Shown here: positions 19,837 through 31,362 of the stretch, one piece after another | Position numbering within the stretch: position 1 is the first letter of the stretch | Layout: each line of letters opens with the position of its first letter | Assembly (NCBI GenBank): GCA_013076295.1 | Contig: RQOL01000699.1 | Location: 372,001 to 436,000, forward strand | Direction of reading: 5' to 3' | Origin: Sanderia malayensis | Lineage: Eukaryota; Cnidaria; Scyphozoa; Semaeostomeae; Pelagiidae | Length of the DNA stretch: 64,000 bases | The notes under the pieces: model-generated | Seen by the model: the letters and a program-made list of their open reading frames with translations, nothing else | What the model was told of the DNA's origin: nothing | Databases searched by the model: none | Made by a program: the position numbers and the translations under genes

Positions 19837-20743
19837 TACAGTCAACTTTGTCTAGTTCGAGCTCTATGGGTTAATCCAAATTTGTACGAATTACAGAAAG
19901 TTCGAATTATATGACTTTTCATGAAGTGCCATATTTTACCCCTAGTTACCCCATACCTCCGTTTTATGGCCATAAACTATATTTCTATGACCATTCTTTT
20001 GGATTAAAGGCATTTTAAGGAAGCAAAATGGTTTATTAATTATTATAATAGAAAACAAAAATATATCGATCAAATCACAACGTAGAAAATTGTTGTGCAA
20101 AGCGTCCATTACTGCCTTTGTCTGAGTGCCCCACGATTTTGTCATCTTTGAGCACACCCACGGCATATTTATTCGTTGGGTTCTCTTGTTGTCTTTTAGC
20201 TTCTAAAGATTTATTAATTACAGGTCTTCATACACTTTGGTACACGTGATGACCTTTCACATGAGATAGAACGCTCCAATTTTTTGTAACAATAATTAGC
20301 AGTTCAGCATCGAAAGGAATTGAAATTTCGTTTGTTGGCCTTAATACCTCCTCTGCATCTTCAATGAACTTGACAGGCTTGGGTACCTTAGTTAGTGCCA
20401 TTAATAAAGTTCTACTGATCGGATTTGACTTCTAGAAAGTGCCACGCTTAAACAGCGTTGTAAAAATCACTGTCTGGCATCCTGTACTAAGTCTCTGTAA
20501 GTCAATTTGCGTCAATTTGCCTATTGAGGCAAGCTTCAATGGGCTTGCCAGAGACCAGAGCAAATATAAAAAGTTATGTAATCAGGTAATTAACTAAAAT
20601 TAGCGCAAAATTTGAATTGAATTACAAAAAGTTTGAATTATAGAGGTTCGAATTGTTAGGAATTTTTGAAGGGACCACAGAATTTGGTTCGAATTAGTAA
20701 AAGTTCGAATTACACGAGTTCGAATTAGACAGAGTTGACTGTA
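19837..20743. mobile_element. pogo/Tigger-like element with TA-flanked TIRs
   Basis: Left end TACAGTCAACTTTGTCTAGT, right end the inverse of TACAGTCAACTCTGTCTAAT, each followed by subterminal TTCGAATT repeats. Such 'CAGTcaactctgtctaattcgaa' ends with TA target duplications are typical of Tc1/mariner-pogo elements. There is no transposase; the interior carries a decayed HIRAN-like segment on the minus strand. Confidence 0.7.
20081..20278 (-). pseudogene. HIRAN-like domain fragment inside pogo-like element
   Basis: One minus-strand frame reads SHVKGHHVYQSV, then an in-frame TGA where Trp is usual, then KSLEAKRQQENPTNKYAVGV and LKDDKIVGH. The order G-[YH]-HVY, R-x-x-x-NP-x-D/N-x-YAV, VGH is that of HIRAN-like domains found in many invertebrate proteins. 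HIRAN modules bind DNA 3' ends in helicases such as HLTF. The copy is non-functional as it stands, and the same segment recurs at 26811-27013. Confidence 0.55.
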
Positions 20744-21066
20744 TCTGCATACATAATTTTGTCCCAATGCCGACCCGAAGACATGATCAATATCATCGGA
20801 TCGAGTAACCTTTAAACGTTTATAAGTCGCACTTGTCCAGTTTGGAACGTTTTGGTGGTAGACATGGAGTTGTATTGCGTATATTAGGCCCAACCAGCAG
20901 CCACAAAGCTACCGTCTAGGTTAAAATTTAAATAACCGTAACAACAATATTTCCTGTATTAATAAGATGTAATATATGAGAAGATAGAGATATAACAACA
21001 ATTTGTGGCACTGAAGGTCAGGTAAGCAAATTTTTAAATGCTGGTTAATCCAAAAATTAAGCAGGG
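20744..21066. other. Non-coding; probable 3' end of truncated LINE
   Basis: No ORF supported. It directly follows (on the minus strand) the stop of the reverse-transcriptase fragment and is probably LINE 3' UTR plus spacer. Confidence 0.3.
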
Positions 21067-21725
21067 TTAATGTTTAAAAGATAATTGCCTTATTGCGTGG
21101 AATTCGATTATATCGTTTTTCTTCAGCTGATGTATGTATTTGAAGACTTCAACTGCTGAACTTCGTTTGATCTTGGTTGGGATTGCATTTTCAAGCGGTG
21201 TCTTGATTGTTTTGTATGCTCTAGTTTCTAGTTTTGTAAATTTTTGGTTAACGCTGGGAAGTCCAAGGTAAACAGGAGAACAGTATAACATCATAGGTGC
21301 AATCATTGAGTTGTAAATTATGTTTGCCGTTGCAGACGTGATGTTTACCCTGACTCTTTTCAGCATGTTTATTCGTTGTGATACCTTTTTCGATATTTTG
21401 CTCAGCTGCTCTGAAAAGTTCATGTGACGGTCAAAAGTAACTCCGAGGTATTCATACTGATTTACTCTGTTGATAGTGTCGCCGTTTATACTGACATCTG
21501 TTGATGGTTGGGTCCGAAGTTTTTGTGCGGTCCCATATAGCACTGTTTCCGTCTTTCCAGGTTTCAGGTTTACGATCAGATCATTCTTCTGAAACCATGT
21601 GAAGAGTAAATCACCGTCGCGGGATAATGTTTCTGTTACACCTTTGCTGCTTGGACTTGAGTATAAAAGCACGGTGTCATCAGCGTACATAAGCATTGTG
21701 CATTTCTCACTAGGCTAATCGGTGG
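21067..21725 (-). pseudogene. 5'-truncated non-LTR retrotransposon reverse transcriptase
   Basis: The frame contains MYADDTVLLYSS, the catalytic YADD box of the RT palm (block C). It continues through the usual downstream LINE features: LIVNLKPGKTE, YEYLGVTFDRHMNF, then a thumb region ending near 21067. Everything upstream of the catalytic box is missing, because an in-frame stop lies about eight codons before it. This is the common 5'-truncated product of target-primed reverse transcription. The motif style fits CR1/Jockey/RTE-type LINEs; the clade cannot be set from this piece. Inactive. Confidence 0.85.
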
Positions 21726-22060
21726 GCTAATCGCCCAATTTCTTGAGATAACATTAATCAATTGTAATGTAGAGAACTCACATTTTAAATTAGCACGAAA
21801 AACTTTCCAAAAGCCTGTTAACACTCGCTTCTCACTTTGATGCTTTGGCTCTTGGTTTCGAGTGCTCACTGTTACTCGTGTCAGTGGAATTCGTTGCAAT
21901 CAAACGATTATCTGTGCAGTATGAATAATACAGGTCTGCGCATGTCCGTGACTGAATACATGAAAGTTATGGTTGGAAGAGCACGCTACGGCTAATGGTG
22001 AATAAAAAGGAGTAAGCAAACTCACCAGATTGGCAGATAAGAATGTTAGCCTTGAACTGG

Positions 22061-22160
22061 NNNNNNNNNNNNNNNNNNNNNNNNNNNNNNNNNNNNNNNN
22101 NNNNNNNNNNNNNNNNNNNNNNNNNNNNNNNNNNNNNNNNNNNNNNNNNNNNNNNNNNNN
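22061..22160. other. Assembly gap (100 N)
   Basis: Exactly 100 Ns, the conventional size for a gap of unknown length. ORFs crossing it are meaningless. The flanks share no obvious repeat. Confidence 0.98.
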
Positions 22161-22578
22161 GATCTGGATGATCTGGCAAAGCAGGACAAACGTTTGGGGA
22201 GTTTCGTAGTAGCCTCTCGCGGGACACACCGACGCACCCGAGGAATTCGTTCTTTTGGAGAAAATTTCTTCCTCAGCACGCTTTCTTCAATTCTTTTTTT
22301 CACAACTGTTGATTTTTTTAGACCCAAAGACTCACTACTGAATAGAGAACAAACCTCACTACTGAATATTAAATTTGGATGAATGCAAACTATTCAAGAT
22401 GAAGATGGATGAATACAACTGAAACCAATCTCAATCAAGGAAGAAGTAAAATGGGGTCAGGAAAAGCTTCCAGCATTTTGGAAATTTCGTGGCAACTTTT
22501 GAATTGTAAGTTTATTTTTTTGTTTTTGTTTAAAGTTTTCTCTTCTTTAACAGGTCCTGAAACTGATAATATACACTC

Positions 22579-22763
22579 TACACGTTTTTTATTTTATAAG
22601 AAACCTGGCTCAAACCCTACTAGTAAAAGTTTCTTATTTCTATTGTTTTCTATTGTTAAGGAAAACAATAGAACAAAAGAATCCATTGTAATTTAGCACA
22701 ATACTAGTAAGTTCTACTAGTAAGTTTCTTATAAAGTGGTTTCTTATAAGAAAAAAACGTGTA
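22579..22763. mobile_element. TIR element family 2, copy 1
   Basis: Left TACACGTTTTTTATTTTATA and right inverse TACACGTTTTTTTCTTATAA, both followed by AGAAACC. The interior has TAAAAGTTTCTTA repeats. Non-autonomous, 185 bp. Confidence 0.8.
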
Positions 22764-24249
22764 TTTGCAAAACTAGAAGTAATGAACCGTTAGTAAATCC
22801 CAACTCACCAAGACTTACAGAAATAGAATTGTCACTGTTGTATTGTTATATATATCAAATAACATTGTGTTGACAAGAAAAGGGTATGAAAAATTAGTCT
22901 ATTTTGAAGTATTTTGTTAACATTCCCACCGGTGTTTTGCTGTTTCATAAGCACTTTCCCATCGACACACGTTTTATGTCGTATAAAAGCTTTTTCCGAT
23001 CTGCGCATGTGTTGTGCAGTGTATTCCCACGTCCAATCCATTGCAAACTCCGTATGTGTATTTCATTTGACATCAGCCTTCTTTCCGTCGGCGGTTGCCG
23101 GGCCTAGGTGTTAAAATGCTACTGGGTTTTTCGACACTTTAGGCTTGGGGAAGAGCACTCGCTATTTCTTTGGGGAATTATGGGGTGGGAGAGTGCTCTG
23201 GCAAATTACGGAAATTGGGGGTTTAGTAGCAGCCTTACATGGGGAAGCACTGACCCGTATTGGGGAGAGAGGGTTTCGCTTTTTAGCGAAATTTTTTCTT
23301 CCCTCTGAAACTTTCTCAAATCTTCTTTTGTTCCTTTTTATGACAATAATTTCTTATCTTTCAGACTCAATATAAGATTCAATGTTGAAGCAAAATCAAG
23401 ACTTCTGAAAGAAGTCTAAACCATTGGCGGGACTGTGCTCCAAAGTAGACCTCTTTTTCCAGAAGCTTTGATGGCTTCAACAAATGTGAATACAAATCCA
23501 CAAGGGTGAAGGTAACGAATGCAACTGAACTCACTCTTGAAATGTTCTGATGGGTTGCATGTGGGAATTGTTCAAGGGCGCATGCGATTTATGGATAGTA
23601 TCACCTTCTTTTGGCTGTTGATATCAATCATTTGGTATTTTCTTTTCAAAGTAAATATGGGCAAAGGTTTGGTATAACAATGTTGGACCTTGAGAGCTTT
23701 TATTTTATTGGCTGGTTGGTCTATAACAATTTTCATAGCAGATCATTTTATACAGCAGATATTGAGTACAATGTAGACACGATATTTTCTCATCTACAGT
23801 GGAATAGACCCGATGCCCAAGGATGACGAAATGGTGGATCCCATTCCAAACTCTCCTGTCTCAAACAATATGTCAGATTTTGGTAGAAGCCGATTGTTCA
23901 ATTGTTACATGTTACAATTTATCGATAATTTATCGATTTATGTATTCATTAAGGATCCACTAATCTTTAATTACCTGACGTCATTCTACACATAAAATCA
24001 ACAACAGTTAGCATTTGCAAGTTTGTCTTAAAAAATTTATTACCTAATGAAACGTCACCACGATGCAATAGCCTTGTATTCCTTTATTTTCTTTCTTAAA
24101 TATTTCTTTGGCCAAGATCGTTCCTCACTTCTTTAAACTTCCAAGCAACGAAGACGACAATATTTCCTACAAACGATAATAGCACGCTTTGAGAAATATA
24201 AAGAAACTAACACACCATTTTCAGGAGTTCAAAAAGTTTCAGTTGCGAA
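22764..24249. other. About 1.5 kb without a supported gene
   Basis: Short ORFs only, none with recognisable motifs or splice context. Low-complexity AT-rich DNA between the two family-2 elements. Confidence 0.4.
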
Positions 24250-24644
24250 TACACGTTTTTTTTTATAAGAAACCTGGCTCAAGGCCCAGTGGTAAAAGTT
24301 TCTTAATTTTTACCCACATTTTAGTTCTAAAAGTTTCTTACAAGTTTCTTAATTTAATGAACAAAGTTGCAGTGAAAAGGATGAAAAAAAAACATGGATA
24401 TTAGTATTATAACAAAGAAAAATCGTCAATGCGAAAAATCGTCATGTGGAGCCGACAATGTTATGCTTAGCATATAAAACACACTTACTGTAGTTGATAT
24501 TTGTTGAATACGTAAAGGAAAAACTTGTTTCCGAAATTTCTAATGTTTCTTAAATATTTCCTTGTAGTTCTAAAAGTTTCTTAAATTTTAGGGCGTCTGG
24601 ATCTAGGTTTCTTAAAAACCGGTTTCTTATAAAAAAAACGTGTA
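24250..24644. mobile_element. TIR element family 2, copy 2
   Basis: Same ends as 22579-22763 (TACACGTTTTTTTTTATAAG; inverse at 24625-24644) and the same adjoining AGAAACCTGGCTCAA, but with a longer interior of 395 bp. Confidence 0.8.
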
Positions 24645-24775
24645 AACAAACAGTTTGCTAACCTTTTGAGTCAAGTTCATTGTTGTTTCAGTGGGTAATT
24701 CTTGAAAAATTCCAGGAAAATAAAAATAATCATATTTTCAAGTAAGAGTAAATTACTAAGATGATAAAAGCACAC

Positions 24776-25041
24776 CTTTTTCAGTGTTTCACCCTGGTTT
24801 TGAGATTGGAACGAGGACCTTTTTGGAAGCAGAAGTTCCGGATTCACCCTAAGATGGTCCCAATGGACAAAAATAACTTTGACAAAGTGCAAAAAATCCT
24901 TAAGCACGAATTAAATAATGTTTTAAGCAAATTTTGAAAGCTCACCATGATCAGCTCAAAGTATGTGGATCTTGCTCCCACCTTTGCTGACATCAACTCC
25001 AACACAACCTCGTGTTTGGCATCGCCATTAGAGTCTATCCA
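24776..25041 (-). CDS. Two candidate orphan exons
   Basis: On the minus strand, 25041-24946 (96 bp) is bounded by CATTTTCAG| and |GTGAGC and reads WIDSNGDAKHEVVLELMSAK... with no stop. The segment 24898-24776 (123 bp) is bounded by TGCTTAAG| and |GTGTGC and is open in the compatible frame, both phase 0. Amino-acid composition of the first looks genuinely protein-like; the second is less convincing. I do not recognise the family. They could be surviving exons of a gene interrupted by transposons or by the nearby gap, or chance. Confidence 0.3.
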
Positions 25042-25442
25042 CTGAAAATGATGAAAAATTTCAAATTACAACTTTGTGACGTCATCAATTGTGTAAATTT
25101 TTGGCATTTGCGGAAATGTCCGGCTGTACTTTTTGAAAAATTTATTTTATATTCAATTTATCTCTGAATTAATATATAATTAAATATTAAGAAAAGTGTA
25201 ATGTTAATCAGTCAAAATTCGAAGGGTGGGGGGAACTTAAATACTAAAGAAAACCTGCATAAAAAATATGAAATATTTACTTCAGTGGAATTAGGGTGTG
25301 TCAAACACACCCTAGTTCAAGCAGAAGAAAAAGCACAAAATGCAAATAATTAATTAGGCGAGTAGTCAACTTCAAAAATCAGGTTCTATTTGGAACCGTC
25401 CAAAAATGAGTACGAATAGGCTTTTCGTTTCAATGGGACCTG

Positions 25443-25618
25443 TTGGAACTGTTGCAAATGGAACTGCTGCAAATGAAACTGCCACAAATGGAACTGTTAC
25501 AAATGGAACTGCTACAAATGGAACTGTTGCAAATGGAACTGCTGCAAATGAAACTGCCACAAATGGAACTGCTACAAATGAAACTGCTGCAAATGGAACT
25601 GCTACAAATGGAACTGCT
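25443..25618. repeat. 15-bp minisatellite
   Basis: About 12 units of GGAACTGCTACAAAT with ACTGTTGC / ACTGCCAC variants. Being a multiple of three it keeps frames open on both strands; no evidence that it is translated. Confidence 0.9.
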
Positions 25619-25712
25619 AGCCTTGCTTACCCAAATGGGATAATGGGAATGTGACACTCTCTGCCTTGATTTTGAGATGAGTGATTTTGTTGACCTCACG
25701 AAATTTCCCGTA

Positions 25713-26760
25713 TATAGTGGAATCCCGCTATAACGAACCCCGTTTATAACGAACTTTAGTAACTATGCGAATGATAAAGTTATTAAGCCGAATTGGTTAC
25801 TACGAATGCCAACTTTAACTTGTCCGACCAGAAGTACAATATATAAAACAAACAAATTTCCTGACTTTACTCTTGATTCGAATATTCTGAACACGTGAAA
25901 ATAAACTAAGTAATGATCATTCTATTTATAGGGTATTTGTAATAAATTTTAAGGTCATGATGACTAAGCAAATAAGTTTAGATATTTAGAGAACAAAAAG
26001 ATTAAAACATGATTACGAAGTTAAAAATAAAATGATGCAATTGATTATATAATGGACAAAAATTAGATATGACGTGATGATAAAAATAGGCACGCTACAG
26101 AACTTCCCGCTATTACGAACTACTTTAAAGGAAGAAACTTTCGCGATTTTCGCGTTTTTAGCCAAAATTCGCGAAAGTTTATTCCGCAAAACTTTCTAAA
26201 ATATGAAATTCGCGAAAGTTTATTCTTGATAAAAATTTCAAAAGTGGAAATTCGCGAAGTTTTATTCTCGCCAAAAAGCTATTTTGAGAAACTGGTAATC
26301 CCAAAGTGAAAGGCGACTAACAAAGGAAAATATTTATTCATTAGTTAGTTTCATGGAAAGAAAAGGGAAGGCAGGAAAGGGCAGAACGAAAATGGAAACG
26401 AAGCTGACCCTCTTGAGAATTTTGATGACGAATAATGTTATTACAATATTGTTCTTCTTCTGTTTACATTGTAAAAATGAGAAGATTTTATGAAAAAAGT
26501 TTCACTTTAGAAGTTAGAAGTTTAAAAGTTTCAAGGTTTCTGTTTAGAGTTTCTGTTGAGACTTGGAATTCGCGAAGTTTATTCTCGCAAAATATCCGAT
26601 TTTGCCTAAAACGCGAAAGTTAATTCCAGAAATTTCGCGTTTTTCTTGCCTCGCGAAGGTTTCTTCCTTAGTAAAACTCCGGTCCCTTGGATTCTGGGAA
26701 GTAAATCCTACTGTAAATACTCCCTGTATAACAAAGATATAACGAACTTTCGTTGAACGA
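25713..26760. mobile_element. Stacked MITE fragments, nested TTTCGCG element
   Basis: Three similarly oriented motifs of the type CCCGCTATAACGAAC occur at about 25725, 26106 and 26735, typical of pogo-like MITE ends. Between the last two lies an inverted-repeat element (26121-26674) with ends CTTTAAAGGAAGAAACTTTC and its inverse, rich in CGCGAAAGTTTATTC repeats. It is the same family as the small palindrome at 34673-34768. Confidence 0.6.
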
Positions 26761-26769
26761 AATTTCAAT

Positions 26770-27253
26770 TCTTTTCGATGCTGAACTGCCAATTATTGTT
26801 ACAAAAAATTGGAGCGTTCTATCTCATGTGAAAGGTTATCACGTGTACCAAAGTGTATGAAGACCTGTAATTAATAAATCTTTGGAAGCTAAAAGACAAC
26901 GAGAGAACCCAACGAATAAATATGCCGTGGGTGTGCTCAAAGATGACAAAGTTGTGGGGCACTTAGACAAAGGCAGTAATGGACGCTTTGCACAACAATT
27001 TTCTACGTTGTGATTTGATCGATATATTTTTTGTTTTCTATTATAATAATTAATAAACTGTTTTGCTTCTTCAAAATGCCTTTAGTCCATAACAATGGTC
27101 ATAAAATATAGTTTATGGCCATAAAACGGAGATATGGGGGTAACTTGGGGTAAAATATGGCACTTACATGAAAACTCGCATAATTCAAACTTTCTGTAAT
27201 TCGAACAAATTTGGATTCCCCCATAGAGTTCGAATTAGACAGAGTTGACTGTA
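26770..27253. mobile_element. pogo/Tigger-like element, truncated copy
   Basis: Inverted relative to 19837-20743: ends at 27253 with the same AGAGTTGACTGTA terminus and shares the interior, including the HIRAN-like segment (about 26811-27013, plus strand) with KRQREN, KYAVGVLKDDK and VVGHLDKG. The other end is lost at the junction with the preceding MITE. The same in-frame TGA is present as in the first copy. Confidence 0.7.
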
Positions 27254-27825
27254 CCTGCACGGAAATATTACGGACTTACCCACCGTCCCACATCATTCTA
27301 GAATCTAGAAGATTAAGTTTATTTCCTCGCAGAAGTCCTAGCATATCAAGAACTTAAATCACCTTTACTTAGACTGGCTAACATAGAATCTCTCCCTACT
27401 AATTTACAATTATTTACAGCTTATCCAATTTATCGAGAATGAGAGTGACCCATCCATACATGCCCTCTGGCCAAATTTTTGAAGTTCTAAAAGCCCATCT
27501 CCCTCGCTACTAGATGTCCAAGCTTCAGAAGCAATAATTCAATGTGCTTTCGTTTCCGGGATGGAATCACCAATAGGGTCCTCCCCCCAGACGGCTTAAC
27601 TTTCAAAATCGGACTTCCAAGAAACAAAAGAGTGGGAACAAATTCCAAAAAACCATTGTCAAAACAATGGAACTGGATTACTGGAACACTGACTTGGTTG
27701 AATTGGTGAAAACAACACCTGAATCGAATCGAAAGTAGCTCAAGCTCAAAGCTAAATATCAAAGTCAAAGTTGATGCACTTGCTTGCAAGACGAAACGAA
27801 AGCAATCATATCAGTTGATGCAATC

Positions 27826-29511
27826 ATGTCGCAGGTAAGTGACGATGAATACGAAAGTGTACCAGACGTTAATCGCGACATTAAAGCAAAGTCGAAGGCT
27901 TTGACATGGAAAAAGGTTTGCGCTGGTTGGACGGTTGCAATTCTCATATCAGTCATCTTGACTGTTGGCATATGTGTCTTGTTCACGAAATATTATTTCA
28001 AAACAAAAATAATAAACGGGAGAAGCTCAACAAAAGACTGGATGACAACGTCGCCTCCGGGAATCGAGCCGATGTCTCCAGCAGCCCAGCGTTCCACAGA
28101 ACAAGAACAGGTAAATTTCACTATATTTTTCTTAATATCGACAACCGCAAAACCAGACAATTGACTACGCTTCTAAATTAACTTTTTATATTAAAAACCC
28201 TTCCGGAAAGGATAGTCCGTTGGGATAGTCTCGATTTCATGATTCCCTTATCATTTGCAGACATTTTAGGAGACTTTCATCTCCTTCCCTTCCCCATTTC
28301 TTGTGATTTATTTAAACATCAGATCGGTTAAATTTAAATCTTTCATCAAGATCTATCTATCACAAGAATACAGCTTTGTTTTGGCGCGGCGCGTTGGCAA
28401 TTTGCCTGGGTGATTAACATTTCTTTACACAAAGGTTTCTTAGAAATCCACAAATTTGTTTACTAGCCAAATATTGATTGCATGGTTGAAGCTTTTGGAC
28501 ATGGACATAAAGTGATCTTTGTTAAAAAAGGTAGGCCGTTAATATTCATAGAATTATGGCAGGCAAACCTTTATTTCTGAGACAAATGCGAATAAAAGAA
28601 TTCCTTGCTATTGTTGTTCCTGGATTGTAAAAGGACAAATTGAAAGATGAAAATAAAAGACAAGACAAGACAAGATTACAAAATGATAACAGAAAAAGAT
28701 GACCTATATATTTTATTTATAAGCACACAAGCCGCAGGGATGAAACACATCTTGACCAAGAATTTTGCGAAAATTCTAGGAAATATATTTTACCCCCGAG
28801 AATTTTATGATATCTGCATAAAAAATTCCTGTATCTATATTTATTTATGGCAAATTTGTTGTTGCCTTTCAGTAGAGCTTGATATTCTAGACTGGGCAAA
28901 TAATTTGAGGGTAAAAAGAGAGTGACCAGAGATAATTTATTTATTTCTATTTTGATAAAACTTTCCTGTGGCCATCATCATATTGCACACCATAGCACAG
29001 AAAAAAATATAATGCTTCCATACCTATAGATTATATGTTCTAATCTTATTTCATATCACTTGCTTATAAGACCAGCCACTGAGACAATGGAGATCGTCAT
29101 TAAGCACTGGAGGTTGCTCATTGCACTCAATGAAGTATCTGGCTATTAATGTCACAGGTTTATACAAAGTCTATGCACAGGTAAATTTATGATCATTTCA
29201 TTACTTAATTATAAGTTGCCTTGTTTAAAAAGTTGTTTGAAAAATATGACATTATTTTATCAAAGGTGACTTTCTACCGAAGTGCCAAAACATCTCCACT
29301 TGGTTATACATTAAAAAGGAATCAGGACATTGTTAGCAAAACAATTATGGGTTCGTGCAAATTTATGTGCACCAAGGTAATCATGAGATATTTGAAACTC
29401 AAGAGTGGAGATCAATTGTCACTAGTCTCGAGTAATGATGCCACATTCTATATGTCACCCAAAATGTCATATTTTGGTGCATCCTTTGTCAAGCCAGATA
29501 CAGCAATATAG
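27826..29511 (+). CDS. TNF-superfamily ligand (type II membrane protein)
   Basis: Exon 1, 27826-28110, starts MSQVSDDEYESVPD, followed by a single transmembrane segment at about residues 33-53 and a 40-residue stalk, and ends CAG|GTAAAT. Exon 2, 29076-29180 (or from 29071), reads QWRSSLSTGG...INVTGLYKVYAQ|, the signature GlYxVYxQ strand of TNF homology domains. Exon 3, 29266-29511, continues VTFYRS and ends with KLKSGDQLSLVSS...SYFGASFV, matching the canonical L-x-x-GD-x-[LI]-S-V ... YFGxF C-terminus. All junctions are phase 0, giving about 211 residues, a little short; an exon carrying the first beta strands may be missed in 28111-29070. TNF ligands trimerise and trigger death-receptor or NF-kB signalling. 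An earlier frame-open codon exists at 27784, but 27826 is the first in-frame ATG. Confidence 0.8.
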
Positions 29512-31066
29512 TTTGGGATTGTCTGGGCATTTTCTGCACAAAACATTGGGCTGGGCACTTTTCATCAAAATACATACATGAGCAGTATGAGAAGAAAGCT
29601 GGGTTCAAGTCAACATTATTATTGAGCTTTAAGGATCTGATTGTATGTTATCAAGATAACTATTTGACTAAAATATAGGGGTACTGGGAGAGAAGGGGCA
29701 GTTGCCCCCTTGTTGCCCTTGAAAACTGACGGAATTCTTTTCCCGGTTTTCTCTAATTTCATGCTCTGCAATCTCTTTGTCCTGCCTTCTTTGAAAGTCA
29801 ATGGACCGAATGCCAAGCCAACCCGTGGACAAAACAAATATCAAGAAAAGGCAGGTGGGGGAATATCTGTAAATAATATTTCTCTGTGGTTAAGATTAAT
29901 GGGAACACGTTCAATATAATCTCAATAGAAACCTACCGCGTTTAGGCCGCCAAAATTACTGCTTTTTATTGCCACTTGGTTCCATCTTCAACTCTCCACC
30001 ACCACCACACGAATCACAACCACGCGGTACGGTACCAAGTCTCGGAATGAAACTGTAAATTTCTCAGAAATTTTAGTTTAATTCCGAGACTTTGTTTTCA
30101 GTTCTATACAACAGAAATTATTTCTGTTGTAGAACTGAAATTATAGAACTACAACAGAAATTATTTCTGTTGTGTCATTTTTATGTGAATAAAAGACGGC
30201 TATAATTATTGTCGTTTTGCTATTGCGGTTGCAAAACGAATGCTATTGCTGTTATCAAGATACATAAAGTAAGAGAACTATTCTATTCTATTATTTCTCT
30301 TATTTCATTTTGCTGTTATTAGTATTTTTATAAACTGCTGGTCCCTTTAATTCTACGGAAGATCTGTAATTAGTTTGTACAAAGGATACCGTCGTAAATC
30401 CTCGAATAAGCCCCCAACTTCGGATAAGCCCTCCCCTGGTCCCCTGGAATAATCCCCCATCCTGATAATCATTTGCAAGGATATTGAGCCAAAATTTCCA
30501 GACATTGAACTTGTTTAGTGAATGTATTGCAAATAGCAGCAAGTTTAAATCAATAACTTCATTGATTGGCTGCATAGTATAGCTTTTATTTTGCTTAATA
30601 TTGAACAATAATCAGACTAAAATTTCGTTTTTGCAAATAAGCAGGTATGTAATAAGCAGGTATGTATGTAAGAATTTTATGTTATGGAAGGTATGGAAGG
30701 GTATTTTTTTTATCAATCACAGGGAATTTTTACATTTGTATATTGATCAAATTTCCACAAGGTGACCTTCGCCGACGAGCAATGTATATACATTTATAAT
30801 ATTTTAACAATTTTAATTTTAATACGATTTGTAAAAGAGGATGAAGAGCCACAGCTTTATTGCGAATAAACTCAAAACAACAACCCTGCATGCTTGCATA
30901 CAATTATGCCCCCCCCCCCACCCCGCGCACAAATCGTCTCATGCGATGCCAGTTCGGTTGGATTGTTGATGCATTGGAAACTGGCATGTTGAAATTCTGG
31001 GAAGTTGGAATACATTGTCTGCATGCATTGTGAAACTCAGTTTGGCCATACTAGACTAAAACATAC
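29512..31066. other. TNF 3' region and repeat-rich spacer
   Basis: No second gene. The ligand's 3' UTR lies at the start, and an AATAAA occurs at about 30188 after two hairpins. A degenerate MITE family 1 copy (CCTCGAATAAGCCCCCAACT) lies at about 30400-30470. A C-run with CCCCGCGC is at 30909-30930. Confidence 0.4.
30041..30172. repeat. Two adjacent hairpins
   Basis: First: AGTCTCGGAATGAAACT at 30041 pairs with AGTTTAATTCCGAGACT ending at 30094. Second: CAGTTCTATACAACAGAAAT / ATTTCTGTTGTAGAACTG (30100-30139), whose half is then repeated to 30172. Confidence 0.8.
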
Positions 31067-31362
31067 TACCGTATTTCCTCGATTAAACGCCCCCTTATGC
31101 TATTAACTTTTGAAATAAACGCCCCCACACAATTTTTTTAAGTTGGTGTACATAGTGTATTGTTGGTCGATAAAGGCAAGGCACAACTAAACCATTTTCT
31201 CTTTTTCTGGACTTTTTCTTCTCTTTTTCCGTTTTTCATGACAGAGGCTGTGATCTTGTACTTTCTAATAAACGCCGCCCTCTCGAATAATGGCCCCCTT
31301 TGATTAGACGCCCCCCAAAAAAGTGCCCAGATTAATAAACGTTTAATCAAGGAAATACGGTA
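31067..31362. mobile_element. MITE family 1, full copy
   Basis: Begins TACCGTATTTCCTCGATTAA and ends with its inverse (TTAATCAAGGAAATACGGTA). TA target duplication is consistent with Tc1/mariner-type mobilisation. No ORF with a transposase motif. Confidence 0.85.

Noticed and set aside
21900..22327. Minus-strand ORFs around 22.1 kb
   Set aside because: They span the run of Ns and cannot be trusted.
22454..22507. Possible first exon (ATGGGGTCAGGAAAAGC... to GTAAGT)
   Set aside because: A short frame with a donor but no partner exon, no homology, and a transposon immediately downstream.
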